64,000 nt of DNA, taken from the NCBI RefSeq assembly GCF_013374095.1, contig NZ_AP022672.1, positions 124,001 through 188,000 on the forward strand. Direction: 5' to 3'. Source of the DNA: Sphingomonas sp. HMP6 (GTDB lineage: Bacteria; Pseudomonadota; Alphaproteobacteria; Sphingomonadales; Sphingomonadaceae). Below the pieces are notes generated by a model that saw nothing but the letters and a program-made list of their open reading frames with translations, did no database searches and was not told the origin of the DNA. The translations under genes and the position numbers were made by a program. This document shows, one piece after another, positions 1 through 8,467 of the stretch. Positions within the stretch are counted from its first letter, which is position 1. Every line of letters starts with the position of its first letter.

Positions 1-804
1 GCTGGCGCCGCGGTCGCCGCCGATGCGGACGAGTTCGGGCAGCGTGCGCTCCAGATTCTCCGCACCGCGCATCCGGAAATTCTCGGTCTTGGGCAGCGGG
101 ATCGGGAGATCGTTGATGCTGAAGCGCAGCACGCGCGGCGTCGTGACAGTCGCCTCGGTGCGGATCAACGTGCCGTCGGTGAGGCGGAAGATGATCTCGT
201 CGGGGTTGTCGGTCGCGAAGAACTGGCCGCTGGCGGCGGTGACTGCGATCGACCCGCCCTTGCCATCGTCGCGGCGCAGGAAAATGCCCGACAGGCGACG
301 CCCGGAATCATGGCTCTGCTCGATGCGCAGCGTCATGTCCTTGCCGAAATGCGTAAACTCGCCGACCTTGATCGACGCGCCGAGCGCGCCGGTGCGGAGT
401 TCGAAGCGCAGCTTTTCGTAGTTGAAGCGCGCCTCGGGCTGGACGAACCCGACGATCGCGAGATTGACGGCGCCGAGCGTGAGCGCGAAGAGGTAGGGCA
501 CGTAGAGCATGCGCGTGTAGCTCATGCCGACTGCGCGCATCACATCGAGTTCGGACGAGGTGGCAAGTTTGCGGAAGGCGAGCAGCGTGCCGAGCAGCAA
601 GCCGACCGGAATGCCCAGGCCGAAATATTCGGGCAGCAAATTCGCCAGCATCCGCCACACCACGCTGACGGGGCCGCCTTCGGTGGCGACGAAATCGAAC
701 AAGCGCAGCATGCGATCGAGCACCAGCAGCATCGCGAAGATGACCAGGGTCGAAAACAGCGGCACCGCGATCAGCCGGGCCATGTAGCGGTCGATGGATT
801 TCAT
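1..804 (-). CDS. lptF: LPS export permease LptF, C-terminal part outside window
   Basis: Inner-membrane permease subunit of the LptBFG transporter, which extracts lipopolysaccharide from the inner membrane and passes it to the periplasmic Lpt bridge. The 268 visible residues begin MKSIDRYMARLIAVPLFST and contain three hydrophobic segments near residues 12-32, 50-75 and 100-120, followed by the start of the periplasmic beta-jellyroll domain; this is the LptF/LptG (YjgP/YjgQ) plan. The family is usually about 390-410 aa, so roughly a third lies beyond position 1. The start is the ATG at 804. LptF rather than LptG is inferred from the N-terminal sequence style; no partner gene is visible. Confidence 0.85.
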   Translation of the reverse strand, partial: MKSIDRYMARLIAVPLFSTLVIFAMLLVLDRMLRLFDFVATEGGPVSVVWRMLANLLPEYFGLGIPVGLLLGTLLAFRKLATSSELDVMRAVGMSYTRMLYVPYLFALTLGAVNLAIVGFVQPEARFNYEKLRFELRTGALGASIKVGEFTHFGKDMTLRIEQSHDSGRRLSGIFLRRDDGKGGSIAVTAASGQFFATDNPDEIIFRLTDGTLIRTEATVTTPRVLRFSINDLPIPLPKTENFRMRGAENLERTLPELVRIGGDRGAS

Positions 805-903
805 GAGCGTGCGGGGAGGGCGTCCGGCCGGAGGGGAGGGCGTAAGACGGCGGGCGCCGTTGTGCCGCTATATCCGGGTGAGGCGGTTTCGTCAGCTACC
901 AAA

Positions 904-2853
904 TCATTCCGCCGCGATGCTGTCGATCGCGGTACCGGAGCGGTTCGCAGCGGCGGCGACGGCGCGTTCGAGGGCGGCGAGCGTGAAGGGTTTTCGGAGT
1001 ACGTGATGCCCGCCGAATTCGGCCTCGCCGCCCGCGTCACCGGCATAGCCGGTCACGAAAAGCACTGCAATATCAGGGTGCTTACGCAGCAGGCCCGCGA
1101 TCATTTCCGGGCCGGTCTGCCCCGGCATCAACACGTCGCTGACGATCAGATCGACCCGCCCGAGACCGTCCAGCGCGGCGGGTGCGGCGAGCGGATCATT
1201 GCAGGCGACGGGGCGATGCCCAAGCTCCTCAAGCGCCCCCATTGTGGCCGCGAGAACGCGGGGGTCATCCTCGACCACTAGAATATCTAACGTTCGATGT
1301 TCGAATGGCGCGGGCGTTGCGGGGGTGGTTTCATCGGCTGCGGGCGCATCAGAGACATAGCGCGGGAGATAGAGCGTGACGGTGGTGCCTTCGCCGACGA
1401 CCGACTTCAGCCCAACCTCGCCATCGGCCTGGCGCACGAAGGCGAACACCTGGCTAAGGCCCAGGCCGGTGCCCTTGCCCGCAGGTTTGGTCGTGAAGAA
1501 GGGCTCGAACACGCGATCGAGCAGATCGGGCGTCATGCCGCAGCCGGTATCGGCGACCGAAAGCGCGACATAGTCGCCCGCCTGGCAGGTGCCGACCGCC
1601 CCCTCCGTCAGCGTCACGCCTGCAGTGGTAATCGTGAGCTGGCCGCGCCCCTCCATCGCATCGCGCGCATTGACGGCGAGATTAAGCACGGCGTTTTCGA
1701 GCTGATGTGGGTCGGATCGGACCAGCCAGCTCTGCCCTTCCGGCGCGTTGACCGTCACCTCGATCGTGTCGCCGAGCGTACGATCGAGCAAGTCGGACAT
1801 GCCGCGCACGAGCGCGACCGGCTCGATCGGTTCCGAGCGCAACGCTTCTTCGCGCGAGAAAGCGAGCAGTTGCCGGGTGAGGGCGGCGGCGCGATTGGCA
1901 CCCTCGGTGGCGTTGTCGATGTGGCGCTGGGCCGCGACCGGATCATTCGCCACCTGGCGTTTGGCCAGTTCCAACCCGCCCAGCACGACCGCCAGCATAT
2001 TGTTGAAATCATGGGCAATGCCGCCGGTCAGCTGCCCCACGGCCTGCATCTTCTGGACTTGGCGCAGCTTGCTTTCCTGGGCGAGCAGGACGGCGGAGGC
2101 GCGTTCGACCGCTGCCTCCAGCTCTGCCGCGCGATCGCGTTCGGCTGCGGCCTCAGCGCGGGCGACGGCGCGTTGGCCGAGCGCGGTCACGGTCAACCAA
2201 CCAAGCGCGACCGCGCCGGCCGCGAGCAGGATGCCGAAGATCGACAGCGCGCTCGCCAACCCGGTCGATCGCGCGACCGATTTCATCGTAATGCCGGTCC
2301 GCTGCGCCAGCACGGTGCGCTCCTGCACGCCGATCGCGTCCAGCAAGCGATCGATCTCGGCGCGCGACGGCCCGAGGCGCGCCTTGTAGAAAAGCGCGAG
2401 CGCCTGATCGTTGCGCTTGTACAGCGTGTTGAGTGCCACGTCGCTCAGCTCGTCGCCGCGCACTGCCATGGCGCCCTGCAATTTGGCGATCAGCGCCTGC
2501 TGTTCCGGGCTGTCACGCGTGATCCGGTCAAGCCGCGATAGCTGCTGGCTCGCCAGCGTCCAATCGGCGGAATAGGCTTGTCCCAGATCCTTGTCGGCGC
2601 TGATCACATAACGCCCGAGCGAGGCCTCGGCATGCGCGATCGTCCCGGTCAGGCTCGCCGAGAGGATCATCACTTCGTAACTGTGGGTTTGCAACCTCAG
2701 CGCGCGGTCGCGCTGACGGTTGGCCTCCCCCAGCGTCAGATTGAGCGCGACGAGCACCACCACGCCGAGCACCGCCATGACGAGCAGCGCAACGGTGTGC
2801 CACGGCGTGCCGGTGCGCTCCGCACCGACCGCTTCGCGCTCAATTCCGCTCAT
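904..2853 (-). CDS. CHASE3-domain hybrid sensor histidine kinase with receiver domain
   Basis: Membrane sensor kinase of 649 aa. One transmembrane helix near residues 21-41, a helical CHASE3-type periplasmic sensor (about 42-190), a second helix (about 198-225), a short coiled coil, then HisKA with phosphoacceptor H281 in the GGIAHDFNN motif. The ATPase domain carries an N box around 391-400, the G1 box DTGCGM (435-440) and the G2 box GTGLGLSQ (461-468). The C-terminal receiver has acidic pair D529/D530, likely phosphorylated D573 and K621, so it can act as an internal phosphate sink or relay. There is no output domain and no neighbouring response regulator, so target and signal are unknown. 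Confidence 0.9.
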   Translation of the reverse strand: MSGIEREAVGAERTGTPWHTVALLVMAVLGVVVLVALNLTLGEANRQRDRALRLQTHSYEVMILSASLTGTIAHAEASLGRYVISADKDLGQAYSADWTLASQQLSRLDRITRDSPEQQALIAKLQGAMAVRGDELSDVALNTLYKRNDQALALFYKARLGPSRAEIDRLLDAIGVQERTVLAQRTGITMKSVARSTGLASALSIFGILLAAGAVALGWLTVTALGQRAVARAEAAAERDRAAELEAAVERASAVLLAQESKLRQVQKMQAVGQLTGGIAHDFNNMLAVVLGGLELAKRQVANDPVAAQRHIDNATEGANRAAALTRQLLAFSREEALRSEPIEPVALVRGMSDLLDRTLGDTIEVTVNAPEGQSWLVRSDPHQLENAVLNLAVNARDAMEGRGQLTITTAGVTLTEGAVGTCQAGDYVALSVADTGCGMTPDLLDRVFEPFFTTKPAGKGTGLGLSQVFAFVRQADGEVGLKSVVGEGTTVTLYLPRYVSDAPAADETTPATPAPFEHRTLDILVVEDDPRVLAATMGALEELGHRPVACNDPLAAPAALDGLGRVDLIVSDVLMPGQTGPEMIAGLLRKHPDIAVLFVTGYAGDAGGEAEFGGHHVLRKPFTLAALERAVAAAANRSGTAIDSIAAE

Positions 2854-2905
2854 TTCCGTACCTTACCGCAAGCGGTGACTCGTGGCTAGGGTCGGGCCGC
2901 GCAGG

Positions 2906-4168
2906 TCAGCCGATCGCCCCGGTGGCGCGACCAGCCATTTCGAACAACTGCAGGACGCGGGCGATCTGCTCCGGCGTATGCTCGGCGCAAAGCGAGCAGC
3001 GCAGCAGATATGTTCCTGCCGGGGTGGCTGGTGGCCGCGCCATGTTCACGTACAAACCGTTATCCAGCAGCAATTGCCACATCGCAACCGCCTGCGTCTG
3101 ATCGTCCAGGATGATCGCGATGATCGCGCTGTCGGGCTTTTCGGTGCCGAGCTTGAAGCCGAGCGCCTTCAGCCCGCCGTGCAGCGAACGGGCGTTTTCC
3201 CACAATTGCCGACGCTTGCCATGCGCATGCTTGAGCTTGCGGATCGAGGTGGCGGCGGTCGCCACAACCGACGGCGGCAACGATGCGGTGAAGATGTAGG
3301 GGCGACAGACGAGCCGGATCGCCTCGAACTTCGGATGGTTCGACACGCAGAAGCCGCCGACCGTGCCGACCGATTTGGAGAAGGTGCCGATGATGAAATC
3401 GACATCGGCCTCACAGCCTTGCTCTTCATACACGCCGCGACCGTTGGGACCGTAGAAGCCCATCGAATGCGCTTCGTCGCTGAGCACCATCGCACCGTGC
3501 TTTTTGGCGACGGCGACCATTTCCTTGAGCGGCGCGATGTCGCCGAGCATCGAATAGACGCCTTCGAGCACGACGAGCTTGCCCGGTTCCTTGGGCAGGC
3601 GGCCGAGGCGCTTGTCGAGATCCTCGACCGAATTGTGGCGGAAGCGGACGATCTCGGCATTGCCCTGCTGGCACCCGTCATAGATCGAGGCATGACTGTC
3701 GGCGTCGAGAATGACGTACTCGCCCTTGCCTGCGAGCGTAGAGATCATGCCGAGATTGGCCATGTAACCGGTCGAGAAAACGATCGCGCCGCTGACGCCG
3801 TAAAAATCGCGCAAGGCGTCCTCGACTTCCATATGGTCGCGGAAGGTGCCGTTGAGCATGCGGCTGCCATTGGTGCCCGAGCCGAACTGGTCGAGCGCGG
3901 CGTGGCCGGCGGCGATCACGTCGGGATCGAACGTCATGCCCATGTAATTGTACGTGCCGAGCAGGATCGTATCGCGGCCCGCGATCACCGCTTCGGTCGG
4001 GGATTTCACTTGCTCCATCACGATCGCGAACGGATCGGTGACGCCGGTATCGATCAGCGCCTGGCGTTCGGCGATGATCGGGTCGAATTTCGACATGAGA
4101 TCGCGTTCGGGCGCGACCATTGGCGGATCGAGATCAAGCGCGTGTGCGGTGGCGGCGGCTTCGGTCAT
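2906..4168 (-). CDS. spt: Serine palmitoyltransferase
   Basis: PLP enzyme of the alpha-oxoamine synthase family that condenses L-serine with a fatty acyl thioester to 3-ketosphinganine, the first step of sphingolipid synthesis. It is 420 aa. The cofactor-stacking H159, the D231/H234 pair and the PLP lysine K265 (in TFSKSVG) fall at the numbers known for the S. paucimobilis enzyme. The start is the ATG at 4168, preceded by GGAG; a longer reading to 4246 would run into a 30-bp hairpin and is rejected. It is downstream of the acyl carrier protein gene on the same strand, which suggests an acyl-ACP substrate. Confidence 0.96.
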   Translation of the reverse strand: MTEAAATAHALDLDPPMVAPERDLMSKFDPIIAERQALIDTGVTDPFAIVMEQVKSPTEAVIAGRDTILLGTYNYMGMTFDPDVIAAGHAALDQFGSGTNGSRMLNGTFRDHMEVEDALRDFYGVSGAIVFSTGYMANLGMISTLAGKGEYVILDADSHASIYDGCQQGNAEIVRFRHNSVEDLDKRLGRLPKEPGKLVVLEGVYSMLGDIAPLKEMVAVAKKHGAMVLSDEAHSMGFYGPNGRGVYEEQGCEADVDFIIGTFSKSVGTVGGFCVSNHPKFEAIRLVCRPYIFTASLPPSVVATAATSIRKLKHAHGKRRQLWENARSLHGGLKALGFKLGTEKPDSAIIAIILDDQTQAVAMWQLLLDNGLYVNMARPPATPAGTYLLRCSLCAEHTPEQIARVLQLFEMAGRATGAIG

Positions 4169-4183
4169 TGCATTCACTCCAAG

Positions 4184-4252
4184 CCGTTCGTGTCGAGCGA
4201 CGTCGAGACACCGCGCGGAGACCGGTGTCTCGACGTCGCTCGACACGAACGG
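4184..4252. repeat. 30-bp perfect inverted repeat between acp and spt
   Basis: Arms 4184-4213 and 4223-4252 are exact reverse complements over 30 bases, with a 9-base loop (4214-4222). The arms themselves contain the internal motif GTCGAGCGACGTCGAGAC. It lies in the 91-bp spacer between the acp stop and the spt start. It could be a REP-like element, a processing site or an attenuator within the operon; no T-run follows on the minus strand, so a classical intrinsic terminator is unlikely. Confidence 0.9.
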
Positions 4253-4259
4253 GAAATTT

Positions 4260-4502
4260 TTAGCCCTTCAGCTTCTGCACGGCATCGACCAACTGGCCGA
4301 CGGTTTCGATTTCGGCCTGCATGTTCATCGTGATGATGATTTCGAATTCGTCCTCGATCGCGGCGACGAAATCCATGACGGTCAGGCTGTCCCATTCGAG
4401 ATCGCCTTGAAAGGTCGTCGCATCGCTCAGCGCCACGCCTTTTTTGTTGAAAGGTTCGATCTGCGCGGTGATCGTATCGTAGATTGCCTGACGGTCGCTC
4501 AT
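4260..4502 (-). CDS. acp: Acyl carrier protein dedicated to sphingolipid synthesis
   Basis: Acidic 80-aa carrier protein with the phosphopantetheine attachment motif WDSLTVMD, serine at residue 39. It is shorter than housekeeping AcpP and diverges around the helix II recognition region. It lies directly upstream of serine palmitoyltransferase and downstream of the CerR-like reductase, all on the minus strand. In Caulobacter the equivalent ACP delivers the fatty acyl group to Spt; that role is inferred here from position. The 30-bp hairpin in its downstream spacer may change the acp-to-spt expression ratio. Confidence 0.93.
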   Translation of the reverse strand: MSDRQAIYDTITAQIEPFNKKGVALSDATTFQGDLEWDSLTVMDFVAAIEDEFEIIITMNMQAEIETVGQLVDAVQKLKG

Positions 4503-4562
4503 GGTCTGTCCTTGAAGGGTCGTGACGCTTTGCCGGAGAAATGCGGCGGCTTTATAGCAAGC

Positions 4563-5468
4563 CTATAGCAAGCCGTTCGCGCGATACCATGCCGCGGTTT
4601 CGGCCAAGCCCTGCGGGGTGTCGATCGCTGGCTGCCACAGCGTGGGCGGCGGGCGGCGGGCGGGATCGACGGTCCAGTCGGGGTGGCAGAGATAGCCGAC
4701 GCGATCTGGGGTGAGTTTGGCGCCCTTTCCGCGAAATGTCTTGTCGGCGTGCGCGATGGTGGTGAGCAGCGCCTTGGGCACGGCGAGCGGCACGACCTTG
4801 TGCCCGACCGCGACCCCGATCGCGCGGATCAGTTGGGCATGGCTCCATCCGCCGTCGCGGCCGTCATCAGGCTCGAGGATGGCGCCCGTTGCATCAGCGC
4901 TGGCGAGCTTCAGCAACAAGGCTGCGATGTCATCGACATGGATAACCGAAACGCGCCCCCCCGGCGGCAGCACCGCCACGCCGGTCTTCGCCATGCGAAA
5001 CAAGTCGCGCATCTCCATGTCGCCGGGGCCGTAGATTCCGGGCGGCCGGACGATCGTCCAGTCGAGGCCGGAGGCGGTAACGATCACTTCCGATTCGATC
5101 TTCGACCAGCCGTAAAGGGAGAGGTCTGGTTCGCGCGCGGCGAGGGAGGAGACGTGGACGAAGCGGCGGACGCCGGCGGTGCGCGTTGCATCGAGGACGG
5201 CTTGCGTGCCTGCGATGTTGCCGGCGGCGAAACCGGCGCGATCGGGCGCGTTGACCACGCCCGCGATGTGCAGGACGGCGTCGGCGCCGTCGACCAGCCG
5301 GTCGAGCGGTTCGGCGGTATCAAGCGCGCCTTCGATCCAGGTGACGCCGTCGCGCGGCGGTTGCGGGCGGCGGGTGAGGGCGCGGACGCTGTGTCCCGCC
5401 GCGACGGCGAGGTCGATGGCGCGCGACCCGACGAAGCCGGTGCCGCCGGTGATGGCGAGAGTGGTCAT
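4563..5468 (-). CDS. cerR: NAD(P)-dependent epimerase-like ceramide ketoreductase (CerR-like)
   Basis: Extended short-chain reductase of 301 aa. A Rossmann glycine motif TGGTGFVG is at residues 7-14, the catalytic serine region VSSLA near 106-110, and Y119 with K123 form the YxxxK pair. Caulobacter CerR reduces the ketone left by Spt and is clustered with spt and acp; the same gene order here supports that role. A longer in-frame reading upstream of the ATG at 5468 passes through an inverted repeat and is rejected. The stop region carries a tandem 11-bp duplication of TATAGCAAGCC. A generic sugar-nucleotide epimerase remains possible but less likely in this context. Confidence 0.82.
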   Translation of the reverse strand: MTTLAITGGTGFVGSRAIDLAVAAGHSVRALTRRPQPPRDGVTWIEGALDTAEPLDRLVDGADAVLHIAGVVNAPDRAGFAAGNIAGTQAVLDATRTAGVRRFVHVSSLAAREPDLSLYGWSKIESEVIVTASGLDWTIVRPPGIYGPGDMEMRDLFRMAKTGVAVLPPGGRVSVIHVDDIAALLLKLASADATGAILEPDDGRDGGWSHAQLIRAIGVAVGHKVVPLAVPKALLTTIAHADKTFRGKGAKLTPDRVGYLCHPDWTVDPARRPPPTLWQPAIDTPQGLAETAAWYRANGLL

Positions 5469-5491
5469 CGTTCGCGCATCCAAAGATTGGC

Positions 5492-5594
5492 TTCCCCGGC
5501 GAAGGTCTTGGCCTTCGTGCGACCGCGTATGTGCAGTGACGTGTCGCCCGATTCGCCGAAGCTCCGCGACTGGGCCCCGGCCTTCGCCGGGGAA
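5492..5594. repeat. Inverted-repeat element between proB and cerR
   Basis: Terminal arms TTCCCCGGCGAAGG (5492-5505) and CCTTCGCCGGGGAA (5581-5594) are perfect complements. The right end also folds locally as CCCCGGC-CTTC-GCCGGGG (5575-5592). The 22 bases 5571-5592 recur exactly at 10221-10242. It fills most of the 148-bp spacer between the two minus-strand genes. Confidence 0.85.
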
Positions 5595-5616
5595 CGGTGA
5601 AAGATGTCTGTCTCGC

Positions 5617-6735
5617 TCACACGAGCGCCATGTGGTTGCGGTGAACGAGTGCGGCGCGTGGCGCATAGCCGAGGATTTCGGCCTGTTCGTCGCTGCGCTT
5701 GCCGGTCAAGGCGGTGGCTTCGGCGGCGTCATATTCGCTCAAGCCCCGCGCCAGTGTGCGGCCATCGGGGCCGATTATCGCGATAAGATCGCCGCGCAGG
5801 AAGCCGCCGGTGACGCGCGTCGCGCCCGCCGCGAGCAAGCTCTTGCCGCTCGACAGGGCTTTGGCCGCGCCCGCATCGATGCCGATCTCGCCCTTCGCGG
5901 TCAGCCCGCCCGCCAGCCACGCTTTCCGCGCAGGCGCGGCGCGCTCGGCGATGAAGACGGTGCCTCGCCCGCTCGATTCATAGGCGGCAAGCGGATGCTC
6001 GACATGTCCGGAGACGATCGCGAGGTTCACGCCCGCAGCGGTGGCGATCCGTGCAGCGGCGATCTTCGACACCATCCCGCCCGATCCCATGCCCGAGCCC
6101 GATCCGCCATCGGCCATCGCCTCGATCGCGGCATCGATTCGCTCGACGCGGTCGATCAGCGTCGCATTCGGGTTGGTGGTCGGGTTGGCGCTGTAGAGGC
6201 CATCGACATCGGACAGCAGGATGACGCCGTGTGCGCCCGCTGCCTGCGACACGCGTGCGGCGAGCCGGTCATTGTCGCCGAAACGGATTTCTGCGGTGGC
6301 GACGCTGTCGTTTTCGTTGATGACCGGCACGACGCCGAGCGAGAGCAAGCGCCCGAGCGTGGCCGAGGCGTTGAGATAGCGGCGGCGGTCCTCAAGATCG
6401 TCGAGCGTCACCAGCATTTGCGCGGCGGTGAGGCCTTCGGCGCCGAGCAATTCGGCCCAGACTTGCGACAGCGCGATTTGCCCGGTGGCGGCGGCGGCCT
6501 GCGCATCCTCCAGGCTGGCGCGTCCGCCTTTGGGGAGCTTCAGGCGGCGCGCGCCGAGCGCGATTGCGCCCGAGGAGACGATCGCGATTTCCTGGCCCGC
6601 GCGGACGCGTTCCGCCAGGTCGGCGACGAGGCTGGTCAGCCAATCGCGCCGCACCGTGCCATCGGCAGCGACGAGCAGCGACGAGCCGACCTTTACGATC
6701 AGGCGCGGGCAGGGAGCGGGGGCGAACACGGACAT
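5617..6735 (-). CDS. proB: Glutamate 5-kinase
   Basis: Catalyses ATP-dependent phosphorylation of L-glutamate to glutamyl 5-phosphate, the first step of proline synthesis, in the cytoplasm. The 372-aa protein has the amino-acid kinase fold with the N-terminal VKVGSSLL loop (14-21), the SSGAIALG segment, VINENDSV and an ATP-site DVDGLY motif. The C-terminal roughly 90 residues form a PUA domain, as in the long bacterial ProB form. proA is not adjacent. It follows obgE and the Uma2-type gene on the same strand; obgE-proB adjacency is common in alphaproteobacteria. Confidence 0.96.
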   Translation of the reverse strand: MSVFAPAPCPRLIVKVGSSLLVAADGTVRRDWLTSLVADLAERVRAGQEIAIVSSGAIALGARRLKLPKGGRASLEDAQAAAATGQIALSQVWAELLGAEGLTAAQMLVTLDDLEDRRRYLNASATLGRLLSLGVVPVINENDSVATAEIRFGDNDRLAARVSQAAGAHGVILLSDVDGLYSANPTTNPNATLIDRVERIDAAIEAMADGGSGSGMGSGGMVSKIAAARIATAAGVNLAIVSGHVEHPLAAYESSGRGTVFIAERAAPARKAWLAGGLTAKGEIGIDAGAAKALSSGKSLLAAGATRVTGGFLRGDLIAIIGPDGRTLARGLSEYDAAEATALTGKRSDEQAEILGYAPRAALVHRNHMALV

Positions 6736-6778
6736 TGCGCTCCGCGTTAGCGTGTGGCGGGGCGCGCGCCAATCACCG

Positions 6779-7339
6779 TTAATCGCGCGCGAAAATCTCG
6801 GCGTGGGGGATGACGAGGTTTAGCGTGGGCAACCTGACATCGGTCTCGACGTCATAGGTATCGTCGCTCCACCCATTAGGGCCGGTGCGCTGTACGATCC
6901 TCAGGCGCTCGGTCGCGATATCCACGAAGACGATCGTATCGACGCTCGAAAGGGCTTTATACTCGTCGAGTTTCTCACGAAGATCGGTCCGTGCCGTCCC
7001 TGCCGACAGAACCTCAAACACGGCCCGTGGATCGTCAAACGCTTTTTTCTCGTCATCCTTCGCTTCGTCGCGCCCGCAATAGACAGATACGTCGGGATAG
7101 CGGACGGAGCGATCTCGGGTTCTCGCTGCCATGTCGGAATTATACGGTGTGCATCCGCTTCCGCGCAGCCGGTTTGCAAGCGCCACCAGGATATTCACCT
7201 GCACCCGCGCATGACGCGCCGTGCCGCCCGCCATCATGCGAATCACGCCGTTGTCGAGTTCGGCCTTTCGGTCGCCGAAATCGATTTCGAGGAATTCCTC
7301 GGCAGTGAGCAGCGGGTAGACAATCTGGGTCGCCATCAT
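6779..7339 (-). CDS. Uma2 family (DUF820) putative restriction-endonuclease-fold protein
   Basis: 186-aa protein of the Uma2/DUF820 family, a PD-(D/E)XK nuclease-fold group common in cyanobacteria and scattered elsewhere. The N-terminal LLTAEEFLEID and the later RYPDVSVYC and FEVLSAGT segments are the family landmarks; the D of RYPDV and the E of FEVLS are the likely active-site acids, with K136 of the EKLDEYK helix nearby. Function in bacteria is not established. It sits between obgE and proB, which are normally neighbours, so it may be a later insertion. The start ATG at 7339 leaves a 28-bp gap from obgE. Confidence 0.85.
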   Translation of the reverse strand: MMATQIVYPLLTAEEFLEIDFGDRKAELDNGVIRMMAGGTARHARVQVNILVALANRLRGSGCTPYNSDMAARTRDRSVRYPDVSVYCGRDEAKDDEKKAFDDPRAVFEVLSAGTARTDLREKLDEYKALSSVDTIVFVDIATERLRIVQRTGPNGWSDDTYDVETDVRLPTLNLVIPHAEIFARD

Positions 7340-7367
7340 TGTGCGTATACCAGATGGCGCGCTCGCT

Positions 7368-8411
7368 TCAAACCGGCGACCATTCCCCCGGCGGTGAGTC
7401 GTCGTCGCGCGCGGGGGCGCCTTCGGCCGGGCCGATCGCCTCGATCAGCCGGTCGACGACCGCCTCGATCCCCGTGCCGCCCGCGCCCGACAGCGGCATT
7501 ACCTCGGACTTGCTGGCGCGCTTGAGCTTGGTGACGAGCTTCTTCACGTCGGCAGGATCGAGCGCGTCGATCTTGTTGAGGCCGATCACTTGCGGCTTGT
7601 CTACAAGGCCCTCGCCGTAAGCATCGAGTTCTCCGCGCACGATGCGGTAATTGCCGACCGGATCCTCCTCGGTCGCGTCGACCAGATGCAGCAGGACCTT
7701 GCAGCGTTCGATGTGGCCGAGGAAGCGGTCGCCGATCCCGGCACCGTCGGCTGCGCCCTCGATCAGGCCAGGGATGTCGGCCACGACGAATTCGCGATTG
7801 TGGCGGCTGACCACGCCCAATTGCGGGCGCACGGTGGTGAAGGGGTAGGCACCGACCTTGGCCTGCGCATTGGTGACGGCGTTGATGAAGGTCGATTTGC
7901 CGGCATTGGGCAAGCCGACCAGCCCGGCATCGGCGAGCAGCTTGAGGCGCAGCCACACCCACATTTCCTGATACGGCCAGCCGGTGCCGTGCTGACGCGG
8001 CGCGCGGTTGGTCGACGTTTTATAGGTGGCGTTACCCCGACCGCCGTCGCCGCCGCGCAGGAACACGATGCGTTCGCCGGGAACGGTGAAATCGGCGAGG
8101 ACTTCGTCCTTGTCTTCGCTCAGCACCTGAGTGCCGACGGGCACGCGGATGAGCAGATCGTCGCCGCCAGCACCCGTGCGGTTCGAGCCCGAGCCGCCAT
8201 GGCCGCGCGGGGCGCGGAAATGCTGGGTGTAGCGAAAGTCGATCAGCGTGTTGAGGCCGGGCACGGCTTCGAAGATGATGTCGCCACCCTTGCCGCCATT
8301 GCCGCCGTCGGGGCCGCCATATTCGATGAACTTTTCGCGCCGGAAACTGACGGCACCGGGGCCGCCTGCGCCCGATCGGACGAAGATCTTTGCTTGGTCG
8401 AGGAAATGCAT
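7368..8411 (-). CDS. obgE: GTPase ObgE/CgtA
   Basis: Essential GTPase that associates with the 50S subunit and links ribosome maturation to growth and stringent control. The 347-aa protein has a glycine-rich Obg domain (about 1-158), the G1 loop GLPNAGKS (166-173), the G3 motif DIPG (212-215) and the G4 motif NKID (279-282). The C-terminal tail is short and acidic. The start is the ATG at 8411 (MHFLDQAKIF); an upstream in-frame extension would pass through several hairpins and is rejected. Its 164-bp leader contains four strong hairpins, so post-transcriptional control is possible. Confidence 0.97.
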   Translation of the reverse strand: MHFLDQAKIFVRSGAGGPGAVSFRREKFIEYGGPDGGNGGKGGDIIFEAVPGLNTLIDFRYTQHFRAPRGHGGSGSNRTGAGGDDLLIRVPVGTQVLSEDKDEVLADFTVPGERIVFLRGGDGGRGNATYKTSTNRAPRQHGTGWPYQEMWVWLRLKLLADAGLVGLPNAGKSTFINAVTNAQAKVGAYPFTTVRPQLGVVSRHNREFVVADIPGLIEGAADGAGIGDRFLGHIERCKVLLHLVDATEEDPVGNYRIVRGELDAYGEGLVDKPQVIGLNKIDALDPADVKKLVTKLKRASKSEVMPLSGAGGTGIEAVVDRLIEAIGPAEGAPARDDDSPPGEWSPV

Positions 8412-8424
8412 GGCGCGCCTGTAA

Positions 8425-8445
8425 CGCTTTAGCGCAGCTAAAGCG
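8425..8445. repeat. Perfect hairpin close to the obgE start
   Basis: CGCTTTAGC (8425-8433) and GCTAAAGCG (8437-8445) are complementary with a 3-base loop. It lies 14 bases upstream of the obgE start codon on the transcribed minus strand. Confidence 0.85.
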
Positions 8446-8467
8446 AGCGTAGAGCGCGCCCGGCCGG

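Noticed and set aside
310..2541. Plus-strand open frames opposite lptF and the histidine kinase
   Set aside because: The minus-strand proteins carry domain motifs; the plus-strand frames do not.
4169..4246. Longer N-terminus for Spt starting at 4246
   Set aside because: It would translate the 30-bp hairpin, and the known 420-aa length and numbering begin at 4168 with a GGAG site.
2882..4333. 483-aa plus-strand frame opposite spt
   Set aside because: Shadow of serine palmitoyltransferase, which has every catalytic residue on the minus strand.
4555..4575. Tandem TATAGCAAGCC duplication at the cerR stop as a recombination site
   Set aside because: Only two 11-bp copies; it merely gives a second stop region and no element lies next to it.
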